NCBI GenBank assembly: GCA_034766995.1 | Contig: CM068315.1 | Location: 16,088,010 to 16,152,009, forward strand | Origin: Acanthacorydalis orientalis | Taxonomy: Eukaryota > Arthropoda > Insecta > Megaloptera > Corydalidae | DNA: 64,000 nt | Direction: 5' to 3' | Part shown: positions 34,290 to 46,919 of the stretch, piece after piece | How the letters are laid out: each line of letters begins with the position of its first letter | Position numbering within the stretch: the first letter of the stretch is position 1 | Notes under the pieces: generated by a model | Seen by the model: only the letters and a program-made list of their open reading frames with translations | Databases searched by the model: none | Told to the model about the DNA's origin: nothing | Program-made: the position numbers and the translations under genes

Positions 34290-35190
34290 AAAATTGTTTG
34301 TAGAAATGTTTATTTTTTTTCTTGGCAAATTTTCGTTGTTGTTTCATAATATATCAAATATAATTAAATTATCAAAATTGTTTTCATTTTTATGACCTGC
34401 CATTTCTCGGGCAAGTTTTGGATTCCCTTGTGAAAAAAGACATCAGCTTGCAGGCAATGAATGTGTAAATCCATTTTTGTATCTCATCGCCATCTCGGAA
34501 ATATTGACCAGTTAAGGAGTTCTACATCGACTGAAACAAATGATAATCTGGAGGTGCCAAGTCAGGTGAGCACACCGCGTGCGAGAGATTTTCCCATGTC
34601 AAATTAAAAATAGTTTTCTGACTAATAAGAACAACATGCGGCCTATTGATGTCGTACATCAAAATTAACTTTCTGGCATCTCTGTATCTTATTTGTATTA
34701 TTTCGTCAGTTAGTTGATTCAATCGATGACTATAGCCCTCAGCAGTACTCTTTTCACCTGGTTAGAGAAGCTCCTATAGTAGTACATCTTTCATATCCCA
34801 CCAGATACGTAGAGGGACCTTTTTGACATGGATGTTCGGTTTTGCCGTTCTTAGCTGGCTATGGATATGAGTACATCCATGAATATGTTCAATTAAGATT
34901 TCCGTGCATAATCCGTTTCTTTTTTCGCTGGGTGCAATTTTCTATAAGAAATCCTTCGTTTTTGCCTGAAAAACAAGCAATGTTGAACTGACAAGCAATG
35001 CTGTTTTCGAATAGTTCATGCAGTACTCACTTTTCGAGTTTCTGATTTTTTCCCATCTCATGAAATCATCAGCTCCCAGTTTGTCCACGAGTTTCTCTTA
35101 CACCTGCGATGGATTTTCATTCAATAATACTTACAGGACATAACATATTTAAGTCTAGAACTTTTTCACACACCTAATATTTTGGTCAAC
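34290..35190 (-). mobile_element. mariner relic, sister of the nested copy
   Basis: The uninterrupted counterpart of the mariner at 8057-9970. The termini are not clear. On the minus strand it spans the middle and C-terminal parts of a transposase: a degraded region with SIACQFNIACFSGK and KTEHPCQKGPSTYLVGYERC (about 34780-35000), the catalytic block (34522-34722), and a tail with FRDGDEIQKWIYTF and FFTRESKTCPRNG (about 34400-34500). Confidence 0.85.
34390..34760 (-). pseudogene. mariner transposase, catalytic half
   Basis: The minus-strand frame contains LILMYDINRPHVVLISQKTI and LTWENLSHAVCSPDLAPPDY followed by HLFQSM. The second catalytic aspartate (YDIN) and the third (APPD, 34 residues on) both survive, which is unusual in this window. 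Upstream parts are frameshifted, so the protein is not made intact. Confidence 0.85.
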
Positions 35191-35447
35191 AATTTGCTAA
35201 CTTTAATAATTTTTCCGAGATTTCTGATAAAATCATTATATATTATTTGAACCTTTTTAAATATTACTTAACTCAAATATTATATTCCAAAATGGTTGTT
35301 CTGATTAATCACACGTACCGTTGCTGACAAAAGTGTCATCAGTTTGAATCCAACTTTGTAGCATATGTCATTTCGTATTAAATAAATGGACGCCTTCTGT
35401 TTAAAAAAAAAAGCTTACTGAACTTTGATTTTAGCGTTCTTTCAGAT

Positions 35448-35449
35448 AC

Positions 35450-35507
<58 letters not shown>

Positions 35508-35572
35508 CTGTATGTGTGTGTATGTGTGTGTGCATGTGTGTGTATGTGTGTATGTGTGTATGTGTGTGTATA
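35448..35572. repeat. (TA)n(TG)n compound microsatellite
   Basis: About 25 TA units followed by a (TG)n/(TATG)n run. All frames through it are artefacts. Confidence 0.95.
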
Positions 35573-35819
35573 CCTGATATATAAATGCACCTGTTTATGG
35601 ATACAAAGTGCGAGTGTGTACGAAACAATACAAAAAGTGATCGTTATAAAAAAAGAGAACCTTCCAATATTTTTATCGTACGTCTCATATCATCCACCGA
35701 GTGCCTAAGACCACTGTATTTAAAAATAACACGTATGCTCACACTCGAATGATTATAAATAATGGATGTGACTGGTACGAACGAATTTTCTCAACGTCGC
35801 TTCTGTAACAATGAGTGCA

Positions 35820-36130
35820 GCAGCGATGGTTGTGCTACTCGGGCCGGCCGTGTTATCCGACAACAATATAATCGTTGGAAGCCGAGATGAGATGCACGCC
35901 GCCAGATAATGTATTCACGCCGATGTCTCGACGGGTATGTACGGACTCGTAACAGATTACTTGATTGTAATCAACGTTCGGCGGATGACATAAGACCGAG
36001 TCTCCGGATACTCGATGGCATCTGACAGGCCGACCGCCGGTCACTTTTGACGTTTCACCGGGTCGATAATAAGTATAGGCCTACGATTTGTTAGATCGCG
36101 CGTGAGCGCTCTCACTGTGTGTGTTATTTG
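35820..36130. other. CpG-rich island
   Basis: Dense CpGs, including GGGCCGGCCGTG, GACCGCCGGTCAC and ATCGCGCGTGAGCGC. A 63-codon minus-strand frame (35853-36044) is not recognisable. It could be a promoter or enhancer. Confidence 0.4.
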
Positions 36131-36433
36131 ATCGATTCGAACCCGAAAAGAACAGAGAAACTTACATACTTTTTTTAAAAAGAATTTATTTCGATGCTAG
36201 CGATGCATCATTAGTGTGCAAATTTAATGTATCGAAAAAGATATCCACGTTTTTAAATATCTGCAGAGTATTAATTGTAAATCAAAGAAGCATTTCATCT
36301 AAATCTCAAATAAATATTCATCTGTAATCAAAAATTTTCAAATATCTACTTGAAATATAATATTGGTATGATCGGAAATAAATACATTATTTTTATAAAA
36401 CATTGTTTTAAATTAATCTTTGTATTCTTAGTA

Positions 36434-36912
36434 CGTGGGTCGTTTGATAAGTATGATAAAAAAAAACAAGTTAAACACCGTTTTTTTTTAGAAAAAACCA
36501 TTTTATTTCTCAACATGGTCTCTATTGAGGGCTATATACTTGGTCCAGCAAGTCTGCAAAATACGCATTGACGGCGGCGATGACTCTCAATCGACGAGAA
36601 TTTTTTTCCATCGAGCCAAATTTTCAAGTTTGGGAATAGAAAGAAATCACTCGAGGCCAATTCCAGAGAATAGAGTGGATAGAGAATCAGTTCGAAGCCT
36701 AATTCGTGCAATTTTTCGATTACGTCGATTTGTGGGACAACGTGTTGTCCTAGTGAGAGAGCACTTTTTTGTTCGCCGGTCTTGGCCGTTTTTGCTTCAG
36801 ATCTTTCAAACGATCCATTAATGTTGTATAATAGGCTCCTGTTATTATTTTTCTCTTCGTGGAGTAGTCTATCAGGATGATTCGTTGGGAATTTTAAAAA
36901 ACAATGAGTGGT
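36434..36912 (-). mobile_element. mariner copy B, truncated
   Basis: After TA at 36432-36433 the end reads CGTGGGTCGTTTGATAAGTA, the same terminus as copy A (30293). It aligns with copy A for about 480 bp and stops near 36912, where a different tandem repeat begins. The N-terminal half of the transposase and the far terminus are missing. Confidence 0.88.
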
Positions 36913-36945
36913 CTTCAGGTTACAAAGATAACTGAGGGAAATCAC
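36532..36945 (-). pseudogene. mariner transposase fragment, copy B
   Basis: The minus-strand frame includes EKLHELGFELILYPLY, SLELASSDFFLFPNLKI and WLDGKKFSS. The third catalytic aspartate (SSDFF) is kept. The QDN block is frameshifted into LGQHVV. The first residues of the frame come from the neighbouring repeat. Confidence 0.85.
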
Positions 36946-37390
36946 ATGTTGAATTAGATCTTTGAAAACTTATAAATGTTTTATTATAAGATCTTATACC
37001 TTCATACTCTAAAATATTTTTTAAAAAAAAAACCTTTTGACATAGTGAAGAAAATTAGTATTTAGAATCCATTTAAATGATTCTCAGGTTACAAAGATAA
37101 TTGAGTAAATCACAGATCCAATGAGATTTTGGAAAAACTAGATGCATCATAGGATCTCGCAACTGCATGTTTCTCAATTAAATAGAATTTAAAATGAATT
37201 GAAGAGAATAAGTATTTGAAATCTGTACGAATTGTCACCAGATTACAAAGATGGGAGAGTAAATACATACCATACTTTGACGTTAATTCAATGAAGTCAT
37301 TTTTGTATTAAATCATAATTATGGATAAGAATTAAATTAACAAGAATATTTTTTAAAAAACGAAACCAGATTATAAATTATTTTTTTTAA
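36911..37390. repeat. degenerate tandem repeat, ~150-170-bp units
   Basis: TCTCAGGTTACAAAGATAA.TGAG.AAATCAC occurs at about 36915 and 37084, and a weaker ACCAGATTACAAAGATGGGAGAGTAAAT at about 37237. Each is followed by a T-rich segment and a GAA.A.AAGTATTT.GAATC block. Three units can be recognised. The third decays into AT-rich sequence. Confidence 0.6.
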
Positions 37391-37399
37391 ATCATACCA

Positions 37400-38745
37400 G
37401 TGTCCGCTCAAAAATTTCGCACAAAAGCTCATAGGTGTTGAATGATTTGAGATATTTGGATGAAATAAAAAAGAAAGAAAACTTAAAATACAATTTTTCA
37501 AATCGTGATACTGTCTAACTTTCTCTTATTACTTCTATTAAAGGAACGTCTATTTTTTTTAATGACTAAATTAAAACAGCCATAAAGGATTGGATAGAGT
37601 AACAAACTTCAAATTTCTTAACTGAAGAAATGCAGACATTGTTTATAAATTAGCGAAAATGTAAATAAAGAACTTTTTATAAAGTCGAAAAATTAATAGG
37701 TAAAAAACCTTCTTCTCATTTTTTTCTTTTTACTTCATCCTAATATCTTAAAATATTTAAGAAAAATTATTTATTTTAAATAGTTTTTAGTCGCTCGTAT
37801 TATTTTAAGTTTGGTCCTTTATATGCTGTCAAGATTTTCAAGTTCTATAAACAAGAACGTCTATTAAATCATCAAGAATTAATCATTCATCTCACAGAAT
37901 ATCTAATCTCGAAATAGAACACTTTTAAAATGTATTTTTTTCGTAAAAATTCTATTATTTTTTTGTATGTTTTCAACCGTTACTCTTTTCATAATAAAAT
38001 TATAGTTTTCCATTTTTGTATTTTAATTAATTCAGTAAAAACGACTTAAGAAATTTATATTCAAAATAATAATCATTTAATAATAATAGACATACATATC
38101 AACTGATTCTGAAATATTAATTTCGAAAAGAATAAATTTTTAACATAATTATATATATAAGGAAGACATTTTTACGTACGATTAAGTAACACAAGTTTCA
38201 AATAAAAAAAGTGTACTCGAAACGATGGTATCTCTACGACCATGGTTATTAACAAGACCAGCACACATTTACAATATATCTACGTTTATTCCTGTAGATT
38301 AAGTATTATATGAAGCGAGGCATAATTCCTGTAAAAAGTATAAAACGTGGTAGACTAAGAACGTAGTCTTCTTGTAAGAAATTAAGAATTGTAATACTTA
38401 GTGGAAAAAGTAATACACTCGCTGCAGCTTGTGATAAAGTTTTTCACTCACATACTAAAAAGTTTACACTGCTGGGGCACGTTTTTAATATGATGTTCTG
38501 TTTAATATAAGATCATACTTCAAGGCGAAACTTGTGTAATGGAAATAGTCTGTATGAATATATATTCGCATACGTTTTACATATGAATGCGGGTAAATCA
38601 TGAAGAATTAAAAAACAGTACGTGATATTATAGAATGCAAGGAATAAATGATTTCTTTGCTGACGAAATCATATATTAAGTCTTAAATTAATATCAGTTT
38701 TACATGTGATCAAATTTATTTTTCAGAAACCAAAAAAAATACAAA
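37400..38745. other. AT-rich stretch, no gene recognised
   Basis: No repeat, ORF or RNA gene recognised. Confidence 0.4.
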
Positions 38746-38751
38746 TTTTGA

Positions 38752-38918
38752 AAATTAATTCTTTTTTCATCTCACAAGTCACAAATTTTTGATCAAAAAT
38801 GTTTAATCAATCATCATTGATCATTTTTGATTATTGTTTATACATTTCAGTGTCGACATCGTCATACCACAGTTCCAAAGTACAAAAAAAATCTGATTTT
38901 TTTCATAATATGTTCAGA
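38752..38918. repeat. palindromic MITE family, left half
   Basis: Left arm TTAATTCTTTTTTCATCTCA, TTTTTGATCAAAAATGTTTA, ATCATTGATCATTTTTGATT, the central block TCGACATCGTCATACC, then AAAGTACAAAAAAAATCTGA. It ends at the centre. Confidence 0.7.
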
Positions 38919-38919
38919 T

Positions 38920-39345
38920 ATAAACATTTTAATGAATAATCTGAAAATTTGCATAAAGTTTTTGAAAATAAAAAAATTAATTTTTATTTTAATATTACTG
39001 AAAATTGTATAGAGCTGACTTATGATTTTTAAATCGCTTATTTAAATATAATTTATTGATTTTCTAAGATTTCTTTGAAAAAAAACATGGTAAAATTGAG
39101 TTCATACAGAAAATAATCTACTGCAGGAATGTATTTTTTCAGAAAAAAATCCTGAATAAAAAGATAGTATCTGAATAAACACTGTTTTAGTTCTGAAACC
39201 ATCAGTTTCAACAAACTTCATACCAGTTTCTTCGCATTTTTTTCTTCACTAGAACCAAACTTTTTCTATTAAAAAATAAATAACTATTTAACCACTACGT
39301 GTACATAAAAAAATTATTTAACATATGAATAATTATAGATCAACC

Positions 39346-39394
<49 letters not shown>

Positions 39395-40465
39395 TTATTT
39401 TATTGAATTTAAACATACGAACATAAACATCCATTCAGTATTTTCCCAAGAGACATAACTGCTAAAAATAAAATATTGACATATGTTTACTGATTTTTCG
39501 ACTTCTTATTGATATTTAATGGCAGTAAATATCAATAAACTAAGACATCTACAGTCACATATTTTGTATCCAGTCACATATTTTATACCATTATAAGTGT
39601 ATTGGTTTCAAGCAAGAATTCAGTAGTTATTATAGAATAAATTATTTATTTTTAATATGATCCATGATAAAACTTCAGCTAACCTTCATATACAATCAGT
39701 TAACTCTCATCTACTTATGTATATTTCTTTTATATTTTATTTCAAAATGCAATATTTTTTATTATTATTGATTCTATATCTTTATTGTAGAAGTACTGAA
39801 AATATTTTTAAAAAGACAACATTGTTAAATGATTTATTAAAACGAAAATCAACAGAAGTGTATTTTAAAGAAACATTTCTTTTAGTACTTATGCTCTGAA
39901 GATGGTGTGGTACACATTGATATCAGAATATGACGACTTAATGAAATCATTAGTCGAATGAGATATTCAACAAACTATACGTAATTTATGAATTCATAAT
40001 TCCATGGTCCAGGGTGTAAAAGCATTTAAAAATTTGGATAAAATTTGGACTCCGAATGACTTATTCTTACAAAAAAATAAGAGAAATTGAATATGTGTCG
40101 TTTTTTGTACTTGGAATAAATAATATATTCTCTTTTCTGTCAAGTTGGAAACTTGAAGATAATTTTATAGTTTAAGATAATTAAAAAAATAACAATGAAT
40201 TTTACATTAAGCATGAATTCTAACTTATGAACCAAAGTTAACACTAAAAAGGTAATTTTGTGCTTTGAGATTTACTAAAATCCTTTAATAATCACTGCAG
40301 GTATTTAATGTTAACAATGAGAATAGATAAATCTGAGATTAACGTTAAAAATCTTTGTGCTAAAAACAGGAGTTGTATAAAAAGGTTTTATCTTTTATAT
40401 TCATCAAATACCGTTCTTATGGACTTGACATCAGGTCTTATAAATATTACCTAAGAAATAATTTT
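38920..40465. other. AT-rich stretch with a (TA)n tract
   Basis: (TA)n at about 39347-39385. Other sequence is AT-rich. An 80-codon frame at 39657-39899 has no recognisable domain. Confidence 0.35.
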
Positions 40466-40471
40466 TCTTAA

Positions 40472-41041
40472 CCCCTTGATATAATTGAATTAATTGAAAT
40501 TCGATATGACCAAAAATATTTATTTTTCAGCTTAACATTTGTGTAAGCTTAACAAAGAAAATAATATTTATACATTACTAAATATTATAAATCAATACTA
40601 ATAACCAAAAGTAATAAAAAAAAAATGAAATAACAAATTAAACAATCATTCAATAGTTCTGTAGAGTATGAATCTTTTCGAAACATTCTGGTAAATGTAG
40701 ATGTATTTGACATTTTTTATACTGCCAAGTCGTTTCACTTCTTATATTATTTTTTGAGCATACGTGACATCTCTTTGCAGGATGTTACTTTTTACCAGTG
40801 AAAAGTATATTTCCAGGAAAATATGCCCAATTTTTTGCCTGTAACCGAGTTGGACATTCACTTTACCAAAGTCTTCTGCTTACCGGAAAGTCAGGTAGAG
40901 ATAAATTACATAACAGTAACGTTGTTAACAACAAACACCCTCACTTCCGTACAAATTCAAAACATACATGTTGCAGGGTTTATTTCTATGGTTCACACAC
41001 TTTAACACTGAATATATATATATATATATATAAATATATAA

Positions 41042-41074
<33 letters not shown>

Positions 41075-41207
41075 ATTATTCCTTTCTAATATTTGCTTTG
41101 TAGCTGCAGTAAAGCGAATTAAATTTCCGTGCGTCTCAGAAATGCCAATGTTTACAATGGCATAAGAAACACATAACGTATCAGGGACGTCTTTGTATGT
41201 TAAGGGG
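40472..41207 (-). mobile_element. piggyBac-like deletion derivative, 736 bp
   Basis: TTAA on both sides (40468-40471 and 41208-41211). The left end is CCCCTTGATATAATTG. The right end, reverse complemented, is CCCCTTAACATACAAAG. The first six bases are identical. The interior retains the C-terminal coding end of a piggyBac transposase on the minus strand and a (TA)n tract at about 41010-41075. PiggyBac elements excise precisely at TTAA. Confidence 0.8.
40655..41000 (-). pseudogene. piggyBac transposase C-terminal remnant
   Basis: The minus strand reads FPGNILFTGKK, a stop, then HPAKRCHVCSKNNIRSETTW, QYKKCQIHLHLPECFEKIHT and LQN. This is the cysteine-rich C-terminal domain (CxxC, CxxC, C...H pattern) that binds DNA ends in piggyBac transposases. 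Upstream coding is degraded and the DDD catalytic core is absent. Confidence 0.8.
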
Positions 41208-41211
41208 TTAA

Positions 41212-42910
41212 TATAACATTGTTTTTTGATTCGAAATTGATAATGTTGTAATGTAAGAAAATGTCGATTTTAATCATTAAATTTAAGTTTTATTTTCAAT
41301 AATTAGAAAGACAAAACTAGAAGGTGACGGAAAATGGATAATAAGAACTTTAATAATGCAAAATCTCACATAAAACAAAGATCATTGGTGAAAAATAACC
41401 AGAATTTGATTTAAACGACTCTACTGTACGATTTTCTAAAAATAAAAAAAATCATAATATTACTGAAATAAAAATATTGACAGACAAGCGGACTTTTTTT
41501 ATAAAAAAGTCTGTTTTTTTTATTATCAGTGAAGTAAAATATCTGTTGAAATATATCATAAAGTATTTCAGTTGTCTATATCCATAAAATCTCATGAAAT
41601 TTTGTACGATACCATGTCGGATTATTTTAAAAAAATGTTAGAAATAAAAACACAAAATTGATTTACGGTCTCTTAAATAAAACACTCAGTACATCAAAGA
41701 TTTTAAATGTACTATACATTGATGAATAATCAGTATATCGCCACAACAACTACTCGGTTTAAAATTGATTTGTTCGAATGTAAAAAAATGCGTATTAATT
41801 CCTAGAAACGTCGATGTGTTCTCTCATGGCCTTGTATTTCTAATTGACAACAATCGTGAGACTGTAACACTGGAAAAACAAAACATCAGACATCGTATGA
41901 GTACCCAACAAGAGAACCAGATAAAATCATTTAATCATCATAATAATTAAATTAAGAACACGTCATAGTCTTTGTAAATTCTAATCAGTTCAATTATATG
42001 GTAGTGACGTTAGCATATTGTGTGAGTTTACAATGACATAAATTGTTAATGGAAAATTGTTGTTGTGATACAATTAAAATAAAATTGCTTGGAACATTTT
42101 CAATACATACTGTAAATGTATGTTACAGATATTGATTTCACTTCATTGAAAAGGTGTTCCTTTATTTAGTTCTTATTATAGGAATGTTTTTTTTTTATTT
42201 GTTTAGTCGTTCTAATACAATACATTCGTTTTGTAGTATATCTCCTGCAGTTTTATTTTCAACTGCTTTGTTCATTTTCTCAATCGATATTAAAAGACAT
42301 TAATTTTTTTCTAAACAACTTATTTGCATAGCACTCGAGAATTTTTCCCTCGGGTTAACGCTATAGTATTTTATATAATTATTTAACTTCGAGTTGTTTG
42401 ACTTAATATTCTTCACTGGTAGCATTTCCAACTACCGATATAGCTCGACATGTCATCGTAGCATGTAATTTACTTCATCACGAATGTATGACGCCTCGGG
42501 AAAGAAATATTTTCGTCTCTTGCCTTTTGTAGAATTATATTTTATTAAACACATACAGACAATGACTCAACTTAAATAATGTATTTACCTATTATTTCCA
42601 TTTTTATGGAATATGAAATTAATTGTTCAATTATTTTCTTTCTCTCCATATATAAGAAAATAACAAAATAATTTTCATTCTAAGATTAATTTATAGATCA
42701 GATGATTCAACACGAAACAATTAAATTGTGTTTATTGTTTCTTTCTTTTCATGTTTTTAATATTTTATGGCAGTTTTTATTTGTTTTATTACTTTTTTTA
42801 GCCTATTTATATTAGATTTGACTAAATTCAATTGAATTTGAGATTTTATATTCTGTTTTTAGATCTCTTTGAGATCCTTTTTATTTTATAGTGAATGTTT
42901 TATGCACCCA
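41212..42910. other. AT-rich stretch, no gene recognised
   Basis: Mostly AT-rich. About 42330-42530 has a few CpGs. A 61-codon frame at 41765-41950 is not recognisable. Confidence 0.35.
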
Positions 42911-42917
42911 ACTATGA

Positions 42918-43012
42918 AGATAATGACGTCGTCATCTAAATATACATAAGCAAAAACAAAAATGATCAATAAAAATTGCTTGAACTTTTTTGAACAGAAA
43001 AAATGCTTGTGG
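42918..43012. repeat. palindromic MITE family, inner right-arm fragment
   Basis: GAAGATAATGACGTCGTCAT, then CATAAGCAAAAACAAAAATG, ATCAATAAAAATTGCTTGAAC and TTGAACAGAAAAAATG. Both ends are truncated. Confidence 0.6.
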
Positions 43013-43733
43013 TGTCTGATATGAACTTCAATGTTTTCTTATTTCTTTTTCTAGCTCTGAATATTTTATAACATTGAATATTATTGATGACTTGGATGGA
43101 GATTTTGTAAAATTTGTACTGATGTAGAACAGCCATTCTTTGACAATATCTGAGAAATATCTAAAAACCTTGTCTTAGTAAAAATGTAAATTGTTCTCAT
43201 TTACAAATCTATCAGTCCTAATATTCACAGTTTCTTTTGTAATTTTAAGTACATAATTGTAGTTCATAGTTATGTAGACAAACACAAAATTTTAAAACTT
43301 AGAATATATTTAGCACTAAAGCATCACATTATCTGTGTTATTGCGAGTGTGTTATTCATTTTTTTTCTTGTCATTCAGTAGTTTTTTCGATAGATCTTAA
43401 CATTACTATACTAGGCAAAGATATTAAATTTGCTTTTATTGTGAAATGCAACTATTTTCTCGAATTTGGATTTTATTTATGTATTCATAAGAGAAATTCG
43501 TATAAAGATATTTGTTTTTTAAATTAACAAAATACTTCTCTCATGTTGCTATGAAAATCTGTTTTTTAAAACTCTTATTGTTTCACTATTGTATTTCTTG
43601 TCGATTTCATTTTTCAGCACAATAGTTCAGTATGCTCTCTATGCTCTGTTATGTACTATAGTTCTCTTTAGTTCTCTATACTCTAAAGTATTCTGTACTC
43701 TTAATATAAAGACATTTTTGCATATAACCAAGC

Positions 43734-43736
<3 letters not shown>

Positions 43737-43782
<46 letters not shown>
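43737..43782. repeat. (TA)n microsatellite
   Basis: A (TA)n run ending about 12 bp from the terminus of the mariner at 43794. Confidence 0.95.
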
Positions 43783-43783
<1 letters not shown>

Positions 43784-43793
43784 TTTATACATA

Positions 43794-45079
43794 TTGAGTT
43801 GGAACAAAAGTTCGTAGCGTTTTAAGGTGAAATTCAAAGGGTGTTTTTTTCCTTATTTATACATATATTTAATCTAATGCATATGTGCCGTTTTATCCCT
43901 CACCTTTCGCCTATTTTCACTTAGTTTCATAAATCCTGTCTCCCAGAACATGGCGTCTCTCTGGACGATGAATTGATCCAGGTGGTTTTTGGAAGTTTCC
44001 AGAAAAGTAACGTTTTTTCCATTAAGGAAATTCTGTAGAGGCCGAAACAAATGGTAATCTGAAGGTGCAAGATCTTGTGAGTATGGCGGGTGAAGTAAGA
44101 TGTTCCAGCCAAACTGCAACAATTTCTGCCAGATATACAAAGAGACGTGAAGTCTAGTGTTGTCTTGGTAGAAAACAATACCCTTCAGACTGGCCAATTC
44201 TGGACGCTTTTGATCGATTGTCTCATTTAATTTGTTCAGTTGAGCACAATATTTCTCTGAATTTATTATTTGATTATTTGCGAGAAGCTCGTATTACACG
44301 ACACCCTTCCATTCCCACTAGATATACAATATCGCCTTCTTCGGATGAAGCCTCACTTTTTGAGTGGCTAACGGAGGTTTATTTCATTTTCTTCAAGACC
44401 TTTTCCATTCCACATTATTGTAGACGATTCATTTTTCCGCCCGTATTTAATGGTTTCAGGAACGAGTCTTTTTGGTTTCTTTTAAGAAGCGAATCACTGA
44501 TGGAAATACGTTCCATTAAATTTGTTTCAGTTAAATTATGAGGCACCCAAACATCGTACCGATTCACATACCCAAGTGTCTCCAAATGCCTCACAGCGCT
44601 CATATGAGACACCTACAGTATCTCTGCGATGTCCCGTGTCGTTTAACGTTTATTATTTTCAATAAGTGTTGCAGTTTTGTCATTATCAACAACTGCAGGT
44701 CTACCGGAACGCTCACGATCCTCTAGGTTGAATTTTCCATCTCTGAGCCGAGTGAATCACTTTCGAAAAATACTGCCAGCTATAGCACCTTTTCTATAAA
44801 TGGCGGATATCTTTTTTGCTGTCTCTGAAGAACTTTTTTCCCTCCGGAAATAAAACAGTATAAAATAACGAAAATGCATCTTATATTTCTTCATTTTCAA
44901 TTATAAATTTGACAAACTTAAAATTCACAAAATTGCACAAAAACAACAGAGAAAGTAACGTTAAAATGTTACCTGTCAAAATAACACATATGGAGTCATG
45001 TCATATAATCGAGCTACCCGTGAAACTGCTATTAATGGCATCTAATGGAAAAATACTATGAACTTTTTTTCCAACCTAG
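43794..45079 (-). mobile_element. mariner, full length (1,286 bp), separate lineage
   Basis: TA at 43792-43793 and 45080-45081. Left end TTGAGTTGGAACAAAAGTTC. The right end, reverse complemented, is CTAGGTTGGAAAAAAAGTTC. The repeats extend about 30 bp. The minus strand encodes a nearly complete transposase with few breaks, so this is the best-preserved mariner in the window. Confidence 0.93.
43874..44894 (-). pseudogene. mariner transposase pseudogene, near complete
   Basis: The apparent start is the Met at 44894 (MKKYKMHFRYF). Then come NLEDRERSGRPAVVDNDKTA in the linker, VSHMSAVRHLETLGYVN (second helix-turn-helix), and the catalytic domain with YQDNTRLHVS and YSQDLAPSDYHLF. The spacing between the last two aspartates is 34 residues. 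The first catalytic motif (TGDEKW in relatives) reads NTGGKM, so one of the three metal-binding aspartates is gone. The span of 1,021 bp fits the usual ~345 residues. A few frameshifts and stops interrupt it. Confidence 0.88.
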
Positions 45080-45084
45080 TATAT

Positions 45085-46915
45085 AATATCTCACTGTGAT
45101 ATTTGCTCTTCCATATAAGAAGCACAAACTGAACTTTAACAGCGGTTTGTAAAAGAACGATTTATTTTCCTAGTCTTTTTACTATTATTTAAGTTAAAAA
45201 ATAATATTTAAGTATTGGTAATATTTTAGTTAGTAAATATTTATATATTAGTCAGTTTAATAATTAATAACAATTAAGAGTTGTTAGTGTTTCAACTCTG
45301 GACAGTTTTTATTTTCTAACACAAATTGTGCTTCAAGATACGAGAAGTGCTTTTTGTAAAACAGCAGTAAAAAGTGGGGCAGTATCGAAGGGTTTATTAT
45401 TATTTTTTTTTGCTTAGTATTGATCTTTATTGATTGACGGTTTTCATATGTTACTGGTATGGATTTGTTAATAATCAATTTTTAAAGATAGTAAACAATT
45501 TTTTTATTGTAAATACGACTCGTTTGGTAAACTGGATTTGAATATTTTGTCAAAAAAAGGAATCTTGTTATATATTTTCAATTGGTCTAATAGGATAAAA
45601 GATGATAAATTCGCTGCGACTATCTGTTTAACATGAGTAATGAATAATGTGATCTTGATGAGCACTTGTATCGATTTTCAGTTAGTGTAATTGTTCGCAC
45701 TCGACGAGAATAATGAACGAATCGGTACGTTTTTGTTACATTTAAATAAATAAATAACTGACAGCGAGTGTGCGGGTCAACATGTAAATTAAATAACAAT
45801 CGATACGAAAACGTAATTTACAGGACTCGACAGTAATTTAATCCAAAAAGCGGAGTCATGTCCGCATTACATAACGTTAACACGACCGAAAGTTACAGCT
45901 TGTATAACTCATTTGCGCAAAAAATTAGTACTTTTACTCGAATCGATCGTTGATTCGAAAAAAGAATTTTAAATGTTGGACGGTGTGAGTCGTATAAAAA
46001 CTCTGCACACACACATACACACACACAGAGATAGATAGATTGTTATTTCTTTCTTTCATTCTTGTTTATGTACTTGACCTGTGTTAAAATCTTAATTTGT
46101 TATAAGAAACAATTAAATTAATCCGTCCGTTGACATAACGGACCCTATTATTTTTGAAGATGGTAGTTAGTTAAACATTTAACATAGATTCTTTTTTACT
46201 TTCGATCAAGTGCTTATTATACTGCCTTACGATTATATATACGTGGATGTATATGTATATAAAAAACATGTTCATCCAACGGTTGACAGGTTAATGATAT
46301 ATCACTTACCTAACGTCAAATGTTAAACAGAACGACTTACGTCATGGCATTAAGGTGTGTTTTCATTTGCTAAAGTCAGAAATAGTTGACATGGGTGGGA
46401 GGAGTTTGTGTTCTTCAAGTGATGACATTTATTCTGTCTGATTAAATTTTGAAGTCTCAATAAACGGACACGAAAATTTTCTTATACACACAACTTTTGT
46501 ATGTATATATAAGACGAAAACAACCATAAATATTTTTTATTGCTCGCAACACTTGTTAAAACACCTCTCTTATTCTCATAATGTTCACACGTCGTTGTGC
46601 TTATGAATTAACAATATAATAATTTGATGACAAATTACTGTGACAGTGATACAAACGCCGGCATATTAATTGTCATTTAATAATTATGCTAATTTGAATT
46701 TTTAATGTTGCGACAAGACAAAGACTTGAAACGTTCACGACAGATATTTATTTTATTAACCGTTTGTTGTGTAAGAAAGAGTGTGGTGTATAAAAAAACA
46801 ACATTAAATGATGTGAATGTGTATTTACTGTACATTAGTTTAGGTATATAAAATTTATTACGCTGTATTTTAACTTCTTTTAGTTTTTACACACATATGC
46901 TTATACATTTATACA
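45085..46915. other. no gene; GC-richer patches
   Basis: AT-rich at the left. About 45650-45990 holds many CpGs (AATCGATCGTTGATTCG, ACTCGACGAG). About 46560-46760 contains AATTATGCTAATTTGAAT, which resembles homeodomain/POU sites. An (AC)n run sits at about 46006-46027. No ORF of note. Confidence 0.35.
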
Positions 46916-46919
46916 TATA

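Noticed and set aside
36525..36821. 98-codon plus-strand ORF
   Set aside because: Antisense shadow of mariner copy B.
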